Shown: positions 34,229-44,166, counted from the first letter of the stretch. The stretch is DNA of 64,000 bases from Gemmatimonas sp. (GCA_011390935.1 JAABRL010000006.1:106599-170598); one strand, 5' to 3'. Program-made: numbers and translations. Notes: a model not told the origin generated them from the letters alone.

Positions 34229-35539
34229 TCAGGCGAGTCGCCGCAGCGCCTCGCGCACTACCGCGATGATCTGCTCGATCTGCGCCGGCTCCACAATCAG
34301 CGGCGGCGAGAGCGCGATGATGTCACCCGTGACACGGATCAGCACGCCGGCCTGAAAGCAGGCGGCCATGATCTCGGCGCCACGTGCACCAGGGGCGCCG
34401 ACGCGCGGCTCGAGCTCGATGCCCGCCACCAGGCCGAGGTTCCGAATGTCAATCACGTGCGGTTCGCCGCGCAGTGCGTGAACCGCCGCTTCCCACGCCG
34501 GGGCGAGCTGAGCGGCGCGATCAAAGAGCTGTTCGTCACGATACACATCGAGCGTGGCGATCGCCGCCGCACAGGCCAGCGGATGGCCGGAGTAGGTGTA
34601 GCCGTGAAAGAACTCGATGCCGCCGGCACTCGCGTCGAGCACGGCATCGTGCAGCGCGCGCTGCATGAGCACGGCGCCCATCGGCACTGCGCCGTTGGTG
34701 ATCCCCTTGGCGAGCGTCATGAGGTCGGGCGTCACACCGAATCGCGTGGCGCCGAACGCAGCACCGAGCCGTCCGAACCCCGTGATGACTTCGTCGAAGA
34801 TGAGCAGGATACCGTGCGCGTCGCACAGCGCGCGCAATCGTTCCAGGTAGCCCACGGGTGGCACCAGCACACCCGCCGACCCGGCCATCGGCTCCACGAT
34901 CACCGCGGCGATCGTGTCGCCGCCATGTATGGCGACGATCTCCTCGAGCGCATCCGCCAGATGTGCACCGTGCGTCGGCTGTGCGTGCGCAAACAGGTTC
35001 TCGGGCAGACCGTGCGTCGTAGGCAGATGCGCATCGGTGTGCGGCAGCAGATGCGAGGCGAACACGCGCCGATTGTTCTCCAGCCCGCCCACCGAGATCC
35101 CGCCGAAACCCACGCCATGATAGCCGCGCACACGCCCCACGAACCGCCGTCGTTTCGTATCGCCGCGTGCGGCGTGATACGCCATCACGATCTTGAGCGC
35201 CGTATCCACCGACTCCGACCCGGAGTTGGTGAAGAACACACGCTCGAGCCCCGCCGGCGCAATCGCGGTGAGTCGGTCGGCCAGCTCGAACGCGGCGGGG
35301 TGCGCCATGTTGAAGCCGGGCGCGTAGTCGAGGGTCGCAGCCGCGCGCTGGATGGCCTGCACGATCGGTGGACGGCAGTGGCCGGCGTTCACGCACCACA
35401 GCCCCGAGGTCGCATCGAGCACCGAGTTCCCGTCAGCGTCTCGGTAGTACATGCCCTCGGCCGCCACCAACAGGCGCGGCGCCCGCTTGAACGCGCGATT
35501 GGGCGTGAACGGCAGCCACAGCGCGTCGAGCGACGTCAT
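34229..35539 (-). CDS. Class III aminotransferase (omega-amino acid--pyruvate type)
   Basis: A 436-residue PLP enzyme starting at the ATG at 35539 (MTSLDALWLPFTPNRAFK). Landmarks are ATSGLWCVNAGHCRPPIV, VFFTNSGSESVDTALKIVMA, RRFVGRVRGYHGVGFGGISV, AAVIVEPMAGSAGVLVPPVG, LLIFDEVITGFGRLGAAFG and the PLP lysine in MTLAKGITNGAVPMGAV, then HGYTYSGHPLACAAAIA. The WLPFTPNR N-terminus and GYHG motif match beta-alanine/omega-amino acid--pyruvate aminotransferases. It starts four bases after the small lipoprotein gene; an aldehyde dehydrogenase lies farther upstream on the same strand. Together they suggest amine or omega-amino acid oxidation: the transaminase makes the semialdehyde, the dehydrogenase the acid. 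The exact substrate is unknown. Confidence 0.93.
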   Translation of the reverse strand: MTSLDALWLPFTPNRAFKRAPRLLVAAEGMYYRDADGNSVLDATSGLWCVNAGHCRPPIVQAIQRAAATLDYAPGFNMAHPAAFELADRLTAIAPAGLERVFFTNSGSESVDTALKIVMAYHAARGDTKRRRFVGRVRGYHGVGFGGISVGGLENNRRVFASHLLPHTDAHLPTTHGLPENLFAHAQPTHGAHLADALEEIVAIHGGDTIAAVIVEPMAGSAGVLVPPVGYLERLRALCDAHGILLIFDEVITGFGRLGAAFGATRFGVTPDLMTLAKGITNGAVPMGAVLMQRALHDAVLDASAGGIEFFHGYTYSGHPLACAAAIATLDVYRDEQLFDRAAQLAPAWEAAVHALRGEPHVIDIRNLGLVAGIELEPRVGAPGARGAEIMAACFQAGVLIRVTGDIIALSPPLIVEPAQIEQIIAVVREALRRLA

Positions 35540-35543
35540 CGTC

Positions 35544-35945
35544 TCAGCGTTCGGACAGACGGCGCGCAGCCGCAGCGACCGCGGCATCGGGATGTTCGGC
35601 GTACCGCGCAATGAACTTGCGCGCCTCGGCGTGCTTCCAGCGCGATGAGAGGTCGAGGGCGCACACGAGCGTGACCTGATCGCCGGCCTCCTTGGCGATG
35701 CCCTGGAACATCTCCGAGGCGCGCGTATAGTTGAGGCGCTCCGCCGTCGCCATCGCTTCCGCCGGCAGCGGCGTATCGAGCGCCTCGGCGCCGCGACCGC
35801 TCACGAACACCGGATTTCGCGCAGCAATGCAGGCGTCCATCGTCTCCGACACCATGTCGGTGAGACTCTCGCCGCAGCCGGCGAGCAGCAGGCCCGTGAA
35901 GGCGAGCGCCACGGGGGCGCGACGAGCGGACTTCGAGAGCGACAT
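35544..35945 (-). CDS. Small lipoprotein of unknown function
   Basis: A 133-residue protein with an unmistakable lipoprotein signal, ALAFTGLLLAGCGE. The mature part (about 110 residues) is a helical, Ala-rich protein with two further cysteines (ACIAARN; LVCALDLSS) that could pair. No domain is recognised. It lies between the aldehyde dehydrogenase and the aminotransferase with 4 bases to the latter, so it is co-transcribed with it, but nothing ties it to metabolism. The reading frame is supported by lipobox, position and codon use typical of this genome. Confidence 0.8.
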   Translation of the reverse strand: MSLSKSARRAPVALAFTGLLLAGCGESLTDMVSETMDACIAARNPVFVSGRGAEALDTPLPAEAMATAERLNYTRASEMFQGIAKEAGDQVTLVCALDLSSRWKHAEARKFIARYAEHPDAAVAAAARRLSER

Positions 35946-36032
35946 GGCAGAACACGCGGGTGCAGGAAATGCGAACGGTCAGGGACCGTTGAGGAATACG
36001 GTACCGTGGCCGTTGGCGTCAAGCAGCCAGCA

Positions 36033-37469
36033 TCACGCCGCCGGGGGCACCGCGCCGAACATGGCCTTGACCTCGAGGTATTCGAGCATCCCCTCCACGC
36101 CCCATTCGCGGCCGTTACCGGAGTGCTTGTAGCCACCGAACGGCGCCGCGTAGTCGGCGAAGGCACTGTTCACGTGCACGGTCCCCGCGCGCAGCTGCCG
36201 AGCCACGCGGAGGGCGTGTTCCGGGTCTCCCGATGACACGTAGGCGGCCAATCCGTAGGGCGAATCGTTCGCGATGGCGATCGCGTCCGCTTCGGTGTCG
36301 TACGGGAGCAGGCACAGGACGGGGCCGAAGATCTCTTCGCGCGCAATGCGCATGTGATTGTGCACGTCGCTGAACACCGTGGGCGCCACAAACGCGCCGT
36401 GCTCCAGATGCGCGGGCCGATCTGCGCCACCGATGAGCAGTCGTGCCCCTTCGGCGACGCCGGCCGCGATGAGCTGCTGCACGCGCTGCTGCTGTGCCAC
36501 GCTCACGAGCGGACCCATGTGCACGCCGTCGGCCGTTGGGTCACCTACGACGGTCCGTTCGGCCACGGTGCGCGCCGCCGCTTCGGCGTCGGCCAGTCGT
36601 GCGCGCGGCACGAGCAGGCGCGTGGGGGCGTTGCATGACTGTCCGGCGTTCAGGAAGCAGGCACGCGCGCCCGCGGTCACGGCGCGTTCGAGGTCGGCGT
36701 CTTCGAGAATGACATTCGCCGACTTGCCCCCCAGCTCCTGCGTGACGCGCTTGACCGAGTCGGCAGCGGCCTTGGCCACGGCCACACCGGCGCGCGTGGA
36801 GCCGGTAAAGGAGACCATGTCGATGTCCGCGTGCGCGGCGATCGCAGCGCCCACCGTGGGGCCATCGCCATGGACCAGATTGAACACACCGGCGGGCACA
36901 CCGGCCTCGTGCAATGCGTCCGCGAACAGCATGGCGCTGATCGGCGCGAGTTCGCTCGGCTTGAGCACCATCGTGCAGCCGGCGGCGAGTGCAGGTGCGA
37001 CCTTGCACGCGATCTGATTGAGCGGCCAGTTCCATGGCGTGATGAGGCCGCACACCCCGATCGCTTCGCGGCGGATGAGCGTGCGTCCCCGTGGTTCCTC
37101 GAACACGAAGTCGGCGAGCACCTGTCGCGCGACGCGCATATGCGCTGCCGCGGCGGGGGCCTGGGCGCCGCGCGCCAGCCGAGTGGGCGCACCCATTTCC
37201 TGCGTCAGTGCGGCCGCCATGTCGGCTTCACGCGCCACGAGGGCGTCAATAATGCGATCGAGCAGCGCCAGCCGCTCGTCGCGACTGGTCTCGCTGAAGG
37301 CGGGGAAGGCGGCCCGTGCGGCGCGCACCGCGCGATCGACGTCCTGATCGCTGCCCAGACTGATCTGCGCGATCGGGCGTTCAGTGGCCGGATTCACCAC
37401 GTCGTGGGGATGCGGGCGCACGGGGTCGACCCAGGCGCCATCGATGTAGAAGTGCAGCCGTGTGATCAT
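36033..37469 (-). CDS. Aldehyde dehydrogenase
   Basis: A 478-residue NAD(P)-dependent enzyme, the usual length for the family, from the ATG at 37469 (MITRLHFYIDGAWVDP). The signatures are complete: GVCGLITPWNWPLNQIACKV, PALAAGCTMVLKPSELAPIS, the cofactor loop MVSFTGSTRAGVAVAKAAAD, the catalytic Glu in TQELGGKSANVIL, the nucleophile Cys in FLNAGQSCNAPTRLLVP, and IAREEIFGPVLCLLPYD followed by YGLAAYVSS. No signal peptide. The nearby class III aminotransferase suggests a shared pathway, but a lipoprotein gene and an 87-base gap separate them. The substrate is unknown. Confidence 0.95.
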   Translation of the reverse strand: MITRLHFYIDGAWVDPVRPHPHDVVNPATERPIAQISLGSDQDVDRAVRAARAAFPAFSETSRDERLALLDRIIDALVAREADMAAALTQEMGAPTRLARGAQAPAAAAHMRVARQVLADFVFEEPRGRTLIRREAIGVCGLITPWNWPLNQIACKVAPALAAGCTMVLKPSELAPISAMLFADALHEAGVPAGVFNLVHGDGPTVGAAIAAHADIDMVSFTGSTRAGVAVAKAAADSVKRVTQELGGKSANVILEDADLERAVTAGARACFLNAGQSCNAPTRLLVPRARLADAEAAARTVAERTVVGDPTADGVHMGPLVSVAQQQRVQQLIAAGVAEGARLLIGGADRPAHLEHGAFVAPTVFSDVHNHMRIAREEIFGPVLCLLPYDTEADAIAIANDSPYGLAAYVSSGDPEHALRVARQLRAGTVHVNSAFADYAAPFGGYKHSGNGREWGVEGMLEYLEVKAMFGAVPPAA

Positions 37470-37519
37470 GAGCGGGTCCGGAAGGAAGTCTGTCCGGAAT
37501 CTACCGCGGAGGCGGCCGC

Positions 37520-40267
37520 TCAGAGCCGCGTGTCGATCTCGCCGGTGGCCAAGGTGAACGCCGATGACGCCGCGAAGCGTGCGCCATCCCAGCTGTGCAG
37601 CAACGCCTCGAAGGCGTCGCGTCCCACCGGCGGCGAGAAGAGATAGCCCTGCGCGAGCAGGCAGCCGAGATCGCGCAAACGCTCCATCTGCGCGAACGTT
37701 TCGACGCCCTCCGCCACGGTGCGCAACGAGAGACTGCGGCCGATCGACACGATGGCACGTGTGACGCCATCGTTGGAGCTGTCGTGTCCCACGCCCGAGA
37801 CGAAGCTCTTGTCCACCTTGAGAATATCGATTGGAAACCGACGCACGTAGTTGAGCGACGAGTACCCGGTGCCGAAATCGTCGAGCGCGATACACACGCC
37901 GAGGTCGCGCAGCGACTGCAGGCGCTCCGCAATCACGACTTCGTTGTCCGCCAACACCGTTTCCGTGAGTTCGATGGCGAGCGCGGAGCCGGGAATGGAT
38001 TCGCGCTCGAGCACGGCGCGCACCTCGTGCACCAGCTCCGGCGACAGGAAGTGGCGCGCCGAAAGGTTCACGGCCACCCGCAGCGCCGTGGCATCGGGCG
38101 AGCTCGCGCGGAAGCGTGCCGCATCGCGCGCCGCCTGCCGTAGCACGAACTGGCCGATGGACACGATCAGCTCGGACTCCTCCGCGACGGGAATGAAGCG
38201 CAGCGGCAGCATCTCGCCCTTGAGAGGATGACGCCACCGAATGAGTGCTTCGGCACCGACGATGCGTCCCGTCTCGAGATGAATGACCGGCTGATAGTGC
38301 AGGTCGAGTTCCTCACGCTGCAGCGCGTGCCGCAGATCGGCTTCCACTTCGAGGCGCTCTGCCACACTGGCGCGCATCTCGCTCGAGTAGCGCTCGGTGC
38401 ACCCCCGACCGGCACTCTTGGCGCTGTACATCGCCACATCCGCGTCGGTGAGCAAGTCGTCGACCGACTGCCCATCGGTGGCCCAGGCGATCCCAATGCT
38501 CGTGCGCACGAACACTTCCCGCTCCGCGAGCACGAACGGCTGCTCAAGCGCGCGTTGAATGCGCTCGGCGGTAGCGTCGGCCTCATCGGCGCGCTCGAGG
38601 TCCTCGAGCAGCACTGCGAACTCATCGCCACCGAGGCGTGCAATGGTATCTTCGGAGCGCAACGCGCCGCGTAGCCGCGCGGCCACGGCCACGAGCAGCA
38701 GGTCGCCGTTCGCATGCCCCAGCGTGTCGTTGACGAACTTGAAGTGATCGAGATCGAGCAGCAGCAGCGCCACGTCGGAGGAACGACGCGTGCGCCGCGC
38801 CAGGGCATGGGACAGACGATCGCTGAGCAGACGACGGTTGCCGAGCTGCGTGAGTGGATCGAGCAGCGCCTGTTCGAGCAGCCGCGATTCCATCTCCTTG
38901 CGCTCGGTGACGTCGCGACTGTTGATCACGATGCCGCCGATCGAGGGCTCATGCATGAGGTTCGTGGCCACCGACTCGATCCAGCGCCAGCGACCGGCGC
39001 CATCGCGCAGACGCACGACGCACGCTTCGTGCTGCGCGTTGCCGTTGAGCAGCAGCGTGAGACACGATTCGGCGGCTGCAAGATCGTTCGCGTGGACCTG
39101 TTCGATCAACCGACGTCCGACCAGCGCGTCAGGCGTGAGCCCCATGATGCGTCGATGGGAAGGGCTCGCATAGCGCACCGTGCTGTCGGGATCCACGATC
39201 GAGAGCATGTCCCCGCCGTAGTGCACAAGGGCGGCGAGTCGCCGATCGGCGGCCTCCATGGCGTGCTTTTCGCGCTCGGCGAGCTCCTGGCGCAGCCCGA
39301 GAATCTGCCGCCCGAGCGCCGCGAGTCCCACGATAATGGCGCTCACGACGGCCGCCGTGCTCGGCGCGTGCGTCGGCGACACGGTGGCCCAGAGCAGCAT
39401 GGACAGCGCGGCGCCCGCCGCGATCGTGGGCAGGTAGGAGAGTCGGCGCGTCGTGCCGCACAGGATCCCGACGGTAATCAACGACGCACGATGGCGCGTG
39501 GCCGCAAGCCCGAGCAGCGCGAACGGCACCACGTTCAATCCATAGCCGACTCGACTGATCACGTTGCCCTCGCCGCCGCCGACGGCGAGCTGGGCGCCCA
39601 CGTGCAGGAGTGCCGCCATGGCCAGCGGCGCCAGCGGATCGCTCCACCGACTGACGGCGCCGCGGAGCCACAGGGTGATCGCGGCCGCGAGCACCATCGC
39701 ATCACCCACCATGCCGAGGCCGGCCGGCAGTTCGGCGCCGAATCCCGTGAGCGGCGCATACGCGGTGGGCAGCGCGAGCAGCGTGATCGTCGCCATGGCC
39801 CCGGACGTCACCACGACGTCGAGCATGAGCCGCACGCGGTCCAGCATGGTTTTCAGGCCGCACGGGAACGTGGCCACCGCCACGAACACCAGTGGATGAA
39901 ACAGCAGGTGCAGCGGGTCCCGTAGTGCGCGGCTGCCTGCACCGAGCAGTCCACTGCTGGCCATGTACGCAACGGCCAGCGAGCCGAAGGCGAGTGCCAG
40001 AATCGTCCAGGAACGCTTGAGGGACGGGAAGACGTGCTTGTCGAGGATCAGTCCTGCGACCGGCACCAGGGCGGCGAGCACGACGACGGCGAACACCGTC
40101 AGCGCCGCCGTGCGCATCAGCAGGCCGTTCGAGACGGCCACACCGAATACAATGGCGATCAGCACGCTGGCCAGCACGACCAGTATCCCCACGCCTTCGC
40201 GGGCAGGGCTCAGTGGCCCCGCCATCGCGACGGTGCGCTTCGGGGCTGCATCGGTGCTTACCGACAC
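37520..40267 (-). CDS. Membrane PAS-GGDEF-EAL cyclic-di-GMP protein
   Basis: About 915 residues from the GTG at 40267; an ATG at 40225 is also possible. A poly-span N-terminus (about 15-335) with many hydrophobic stretches (GILVVLASVLIAIVFGVAVS, TFPCGLKTMLDRVRLML and others) predicts 8-9 membrane segments. A PAS domain follows (GGDMLSIVDPDSTVRYASPS ... GGIVINSRDVTERKEME). The GGDEF domain (about 465-625) has an intact RLGGDEF near 545 and an inhibitory I-site RSED five residues before it. The EAL domain (about 640-895) is intact too: AEALIRWRHP, VAVNLSARHF, ELTETVL, LDDFGTGYSSL and the VDKSFV loop. It can therefore in principle both make and break cyclic-di-GMP; which dominates is not readable. 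Confidence 0.94.
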   Translation of the reverse strand: MSVSTDAAPKRTVAMAGPLSPAREGVGILVVLASVLIAIVFGVAVSNGLLMRTAALTVFAVVVLAALVPVAGLILDKHVFPSLKRSWTILALAFGSLAVAYMASSGLLGAGSRALRDPLHLLFHPLVFVAVATFPCGLKTMLDRVRLMLDVVVTSGAMATITLLALPTAYAPLTGFGAELPAGLGMVGDAMVLAAAITLWLRGAVSRWSDPLAPLAMAALLHVGAQLAVGGGEGNVISRVGYGLNVVPFALLGLAATRHRASLITVGILCGTTRRLSYLPTIAAGAALSMLLWATVSPTHAPSTAAVVSAIIVGLAALGRQILGLRQELAEREKHAMEAADRRLAALVHYGGDMLSIVDPDSTVRYASPSHRRIMGLTPDALVGRRLIEQVHANDLAAAESCLTLLLNGNAQHEACVVRLRDGAGRWRWIESVATNLMHEPSIGGIVINSRDVTERKEMESRLLEQALLDPLTQLGNRRLLSDRLSHALARRTRRSSDVALLLLDLDHFKFVNDTLGHANGDLLLVAVAARLRGALRSEDTIARLGGDEFAVLLEDLERADEADATAERIQRALEQPFVLAEREVFVRTSIGIAWATDGQSVDDLLTDADVAMYSAKSAGRGCTERYSSEMRASVAERLEVEADLRHALQREELDLHYQPVIHLETGRIVGAEALIRWRHPLKGEMLPLRFIPVAEESELIVSIGQFVLRQAARDAARFRASSPDATALRVAVNLSARHFLSPELVHEVRAVLERESIPGSALAIELTETVLADNEVVIAERLQSLRDLGVCIALDDFGTGYSSLNYVRRFPIDILKVDKSFVSGVGHDSSNDGVTRAIVSIGRSLSLRTVAEGVETFAQMERLRDLGCLLAQGYLFSPPVGRDAFEALLHSWDGARFAASSAFTLATGEIDTRL

Positions 40268-40466
40268 GTGCGAAGAGTCTCCGCGCGTGCCAGATCGACG
40301 AACGGGGTTGAGAAAGCCATCTTGAAGTTGAGCGTCGGCCCGTGCGCCACGAACTTGACGTGCTTCGGGCAGCCTGTCCCTGTGGGACGAGTCGCTTTGG
40401 GAAACGTCAAACGGTGCCCGAACCGCCCAATGCGCCCCTTTGACCGCTCCCGCCTCACCCTGCCCC

Positions 40467-42749
40467 ATGTCGCGACCGATCCGTTGGCTTGCTGTGATCG
40501 TACTCACCCTCACGCTCGCGGCGACGGGGGCGTGGTTCGGCGGCCGTGCGTGGCTGTCGCGATCGGTCGCCCAGTATGCCGGCGAGGTCATGCTGGCGGG
40601 TCTCGACGCGCCGATCGAGATCACCTTCGACGCTCGCGGCGTTCCGCACGTGTGGGCGGAGACGGACCGGGACCTGCGCTTCGCCATGGGGTGGTTGCAC
40701 GCCTCCGAGCGCCTCTTTCAGATGGAACTCACGCGTCGCATGGCACGCGGCGAGCTCTCGGAGCTGTTCGGCGACGTGGCACTGGAGCTCGACACCGAGC
40801 AGCGACGACTCGGCTTCGCCTGGCAGGTCGCGCACGAAACGGCCACGCTCCCCGAGAAGGAGCGCGTCACTCTCGGGCAGTACGTGGACGGGATCAACGC
40901 GTGGATGCAGCAGGCCCCGTTGCTCCCTCCTGAGTTCGTCCTCCTCGGAACCACGCCGCGGCCGTGGACTGTCGAGGACGTGTTGGTGGTGGGGTTCTAT
41001 CAGACGTGGTACTCGCTGTCGCTCATGGATCGCGGAGCGGACTACCGCGACCTCTTCGCCACGTTGGGCGGCGATGCGTCACGATTGGCCGGCGCGGTGC
41101 AGCGCTGGTCGCCCCCCACCGTACCCTCGCCGGCGCCGCGACTGGCGACGGCGTCCAACTCCTGGGTGCTGGGCCCCGCGCGCACTCGGTCTGGCGCTGC
41201 GCTGCACGCCTCCGACCCGCACCTCGAAACGTCGAGCGCACCAGGCCTCTGGTACGCGCTGGGCCTGCACTCGCGGGAGGGTGGCGACGCCGTCGGGGTG
41301 AGCGGTCCCGGATTACCCGGCATTGCGATGGGGCACAACTCCCATGTGGCGTGGGCCTTCACGGTCGCCCCGGTCGACCTTGTGGACGACTACTGGTTCA
41401 CCATCGACGACGCCGAAGGCGCGGCCCCACAACTGCAAACGCTCGATGGGATGGAGTCACTCACCGTCCGCACAGACACGATTCTCGTGAAAGACGCGGT
41501 GCCGCACGTGGTGCGACTGCTTCGTGCCCCGATGGGTCCGGTGATGGAGGTGCGCGGGGATTCCGCGCGCGTCATGCGGTGGGTCGGATTCGAGAAGCCC
41601 TCGTGGTCCCCAGCCGTCGCGATCGGTGCCCTCTCGGCGGTGCGCGACTTTCCGTCGTTTCAGCGGGTGGTGACGAGCGCCGGCGCCTTCGCGGTGAATT
41701 GGACGTACTCCGATCGCACCGGGAACATCGGCTATCAGCTCGGCGCACCGCTCCCGATTCGCGGCCCCTACGACACGTTCACGCCGCAGTCGGGCACGGA
41801 CCGCAGTGCGCAGTGGCACGGATACCATCCGTTGGCCGAGTCGCCGCATGCGTTCAACCCCGCGGTCGGGTGGCTCGTGAGTACCAACAACCAGATCGTG
41901 AGCGCCGATTGGTCGTACGCGTTGCCCGGCTACTACGACGTGGCGCGCGCCACGCGAGCCTTCGCACTGCTCGACACGGTGCGTGATGCCACGGTTGAAC
42001 AGTCGAGGCGCTTTCAGGCCGACATGATCTCGGGGATCGCGCTGCGGTGGCGTGCGCTGGCCGTGCGCGGCGCGGAGCAATTGGAGCGTGCCGACATTGC
42101 GGAACGTCTGCAGCGCTGGGACGGCAACATGCGCGCCACCGATACGACAGCGACGTTGTTCGCCTATTGGTGGGAGCGACTGCCGCGCGAGTTCTTCGAA
42201 GATGAACTCGGCGCCGAGTGGGTGCGGGCGCGCGCGCTCACCATCGCGGCGCTCGAAGACACCACCCATGCGTTCACCGACGACGGACGCACGCTGCTGC
42301 GGGAATCACGTGAGCACCTGGCCGCGCGCGCGCTCGAGCACGCACTGCGCGAACCCTGGCAACGCCCGTTCGGCGCCATGCAGACGCTCACCGTGCGTCA
42401 TCCCCTCGCACAGGTCGCTGTACTCGATCGGTGGCTGAAGCTCACGCGCGGACCGATGCCGCTCGGCGGCGATGATGCCACGCTCAATGCGTCATTCACG
42501 AGGTTCGATACCACCACACGTTCACTCGCGGTGACGACCGGGCCCAGCATGCGCTACCTGCTCGACTGGGCCGATGTCGATGGCTTCACGATGAGCCGTC
42601 ATCTCGGACAGTCGGGCAACCCGCTCAGTCCGCACTTCGATGATTTTCTGGCCCCGCACCTCGCCGGCGAACCGTGGCCGATGCCCATCACGCGGGAGCG
42701 CGTGTTGGCCCGGGCGGTGACGACGTTGCGCCTGGTGCCACAACCGTAG
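40467..42749 (+). CDS. Penicillin acylase family protein (Ntn hydrolase)
   Basis: A 760-residue exported protein from the ATG at 40467. An N-terminal hydrophobic segment (PIRWLAVIVLTLTLAATGAW) acts as signal or anchor. The alpha part (IEITFDARGVPHVWAETDRD, MGWLHASERLFQMELTRRMA) and the beta part match penicillin G acylase-like enzymes. Cleavage should expose the nucleophile serine at residue 230 in ATASNSWVLGPARTRSGAAL. Other family signatures are PHLETSSAPGLWYALGLHSR, GPGLPGIAMGHNSHVAWAFT and VAIGALSAVRDFPSFQRVVT. Such enzymes hydrolyse amides such as beta-lactam side chains or acyl-homoserine lactones; substrate unknown. Its last 62 bases overlap the convergent glycosyltransferase gene. Confidence 0.93.
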   Translation: MSRPIRWLAVIVLTLTLAATGAWFGGRAWLSRSVAQYAGEVMLAGLDAPIEITFDARGVPHVWAETDRDLRFAMGWLHASERLFQMELTRRMARGELSELFGDVALELDTEQRRLGFAWQVAHETATLPEKERVTLGQYVDGINAWMQQAPLLPPEFVLLGTTPRPWTVEDVLVVGFYQTWYSLSLMDRGADYRDLFATLGGDASRLAGAVQRWSPPTVPSPAPRLATASNSWVLGPARTRSGAALHASDPHLETSSAPGLWYALGLHSREGGDAVGVSGPGLPGIAMGHNSHVAWAFTVAPVDLVDDYWFTIDDAEGAAPQLQTLDGMESLTVRTDTILVKDAVPHVVRLLRAPMGPVMEVRGDSARVMRWVGFEKPSWSPAVAIGALSAVRDFPSFQRVVTSAGAFAVNWTYSDRTGNIGYQLGAPLPIRGPYDTFTPQSGTDRSAQWHGYHPLAESPHAFNPAVGWLVSTNNQIVSADWSYALPGYYDVARATRAFALLDTVRDATVEQSRRFQADMISGIALRWRALAVRGAEQLERADIAERLQRWDGNMRATDTTATLFAYWWERLPREFFEDELGAEWVRARALTIAALEDTTHAFTDDGRTLLRESREHLAARALEHALREPWQRPFGAMQTLTVRHPLAQVAVLDRWLKLTRGPMPLGGDDATLNASFTRFDTTTRSLAVTTGPSMRYLLDWADVDGFTMSRHLGQSGNPLSPHFDDFLAPHLAGEPWPMPITRERVLARAVTTLRLVPQP

Positions 42750-44166
42750 GTGCCGCAAAGCCGCGACGCTCCATCTTGCCCCAGTCGGTGCGACCACGCA
42801 GGAACTTCCACAGCCCTCGCACGCGCCACAGCACCGTGAGCTGGCGATAGCCGAACGTTTCGAGCATGGACCATCCGATCACCATCAGTCGATCACGCGT
42901 GCGCCGATAGCGTGGAAAACTCAGTTCATCGGCGAGTACGGCGAGCGTCCCGTGAATGGCGTTCAAGCCGTACGCGATGGCGAAGAAGAGCAGCGCGACC
43001 TTCGCGTTGAGCGCGCCCATGAGCACCCACACCGCCAGCGCGACCCAGCCGAGCAGCTCGGTCACCGGCGCAAGCAGCTCCACGATCAGGAAGTACGGCA
43101 GCCCCACCAGCCCCATCGCCCCGTACTTCGGATTGCCGATCAGGCGACGATGCCGCCACAAAACATCGGCCAGACCGCGATGCCACCGATCACGCTGGCG
43201 ACCGAGCACGGCCACCGTTTCCGGCACCTCGGTCCACGCCACGGCATCGGGTACGAAGAGCACACGGTGCCGCTGTCCCGCTTCGTAGGCACGTCGCCGC
43301 AACTTGAGCACCAGCTCCATGTCTTCGCCGACCGTGTCGTGCGTGTACCCACCGCACGCGATCATCGCTTCGCGATGAAACAGGCCGAACGCACCGGAGA
43401 TGATGAGCGTGCCGCCCAGCTCGTTCCACCCGAGCCGCCCGAAGAGAAACGCGCGCAGATATTCGCTCACCTGCATGCCGGCGAGCGGGTTGCGCGGCGC
43501 CTTCACCTCGAGCACACGACCGCCGGCCACCTGCGACCCATTGGCCACGCGGATCATGCCCCCGGTCGCGATCGTGGCAGCATCGGCGAGGAACGGGCGC
43601 GCGAGTCGGGGCAGTGCATCGGCATCCACAATCGTATCGGCGTCGATGACACACACGAGATCACCCGTCGCAAGGTTGAGCCCCACGTTGAGTGCATCGG
43701 CCTTGCCACCGTTCACCTTGTCCACCACCACCAGGTTCGGGTGTGTTTTGGAGCGATACAGACGACGGACCGGCTTGGTGTCCAATCGTCGCCACACGAT
43801 GGTGTGCACCGGCACGAGCGCAAACCGATCGCGCAATACCTCAAGCGTGCGATCGGGCGAGCCGTCATTGATCACCACGACTTCGAGATTGGCGTAGTGC
43901 AGCGCGAGCAGCGCGGTGACGCTTTCGGCGATCGTGGCCTCTTCGTTGTAGGCCGGCGCCAGAATGCTGATGCTTGGCGACACCGCGGAGCCGAGCACCC
44001 ACTGCCGCGATTCTCCGCGCACGCGCAACACGTGACCGATCAACTCCCACAGCGCTGCGGCGACGAGGATGCCATACGACAGCAGCAGCAGCACGAAGTA
44101 CGCGAAGATCGCCCGGTCGAACACCGGGAAGATCATGGAGTAGACGAACGACGGCACCGAGATCAC
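42688..44166 (-). CDS. Processive-type GT2 glycosyltransferase
   Basis: A 492-residue membrane glycosyltransferase. An N-terminal membrane segment (AIFAYFVLLLLSYGILVAAA) precedes the GT-A domain. The motifs of processive family 2 enzymes are intact: SISILAPAYNEEATIAESVT, VVVINDGSPDRTLEVLRD, LVCVIDADTIVDADALPRL, GAFGLFHREAMIACGGYTHD, VGEDMELVLKLRRRAY and the acceptor-site RQRDRWHRGLADVLWRH, of the QRxRW class. C-terminal membrane segments follow (LPYFLIVELLAPVTELLGWV; AKVALLFFAIAYGLNAIHGT). This is the layout of cellulose-, PNAG- and hyaluronan-type synthases. It is the last gene of a four-gene operon, overlapping the HEAT gene by ATGA. The polymer is unknown. Confidence 0.92.
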   Translation of the reverse strand: MISVPSFVYSMIFPVFDRAIFAYFVLLLLSYGILVAAALWELIGHVLRVRGESRQWVLGSAVSPSISILAPAYNEEATIAESVTALLALHYANLEVVVINDGSPDRTLEVLRDRFALVPVHTIVWRRLDTKPVRRLYRSKTHPNLVVVDKVNGGKADALNVGLNLATGDLVCVIDADTIVDADALPRLARPFLADAATIATGGMIRVANGSQVAGGRVLEVKAPRNPLAGMQVSEYLRAFLFGRLGWNELGGTLIISGAFGLFHREAMIACGGYTHDTVGEDMELVLKLRRRAYEAGQRHRVLFVPDAVAWTEVPETVAVLGRQRDRWHRGLADVLWRHRRLIGNPKYGAMGLVGLPYFLIVELLAPVTELLGWVALAVWVLMGALNAKVALLFFAIAYGLNAIHGTLAVLADELSFPRYRRTRDRLMVIGWSMLETFGYRQLTVLWRVRGLWKFLRGRTDWGKMERRGFAAPTVVAPGATSSPPGPTRAPA

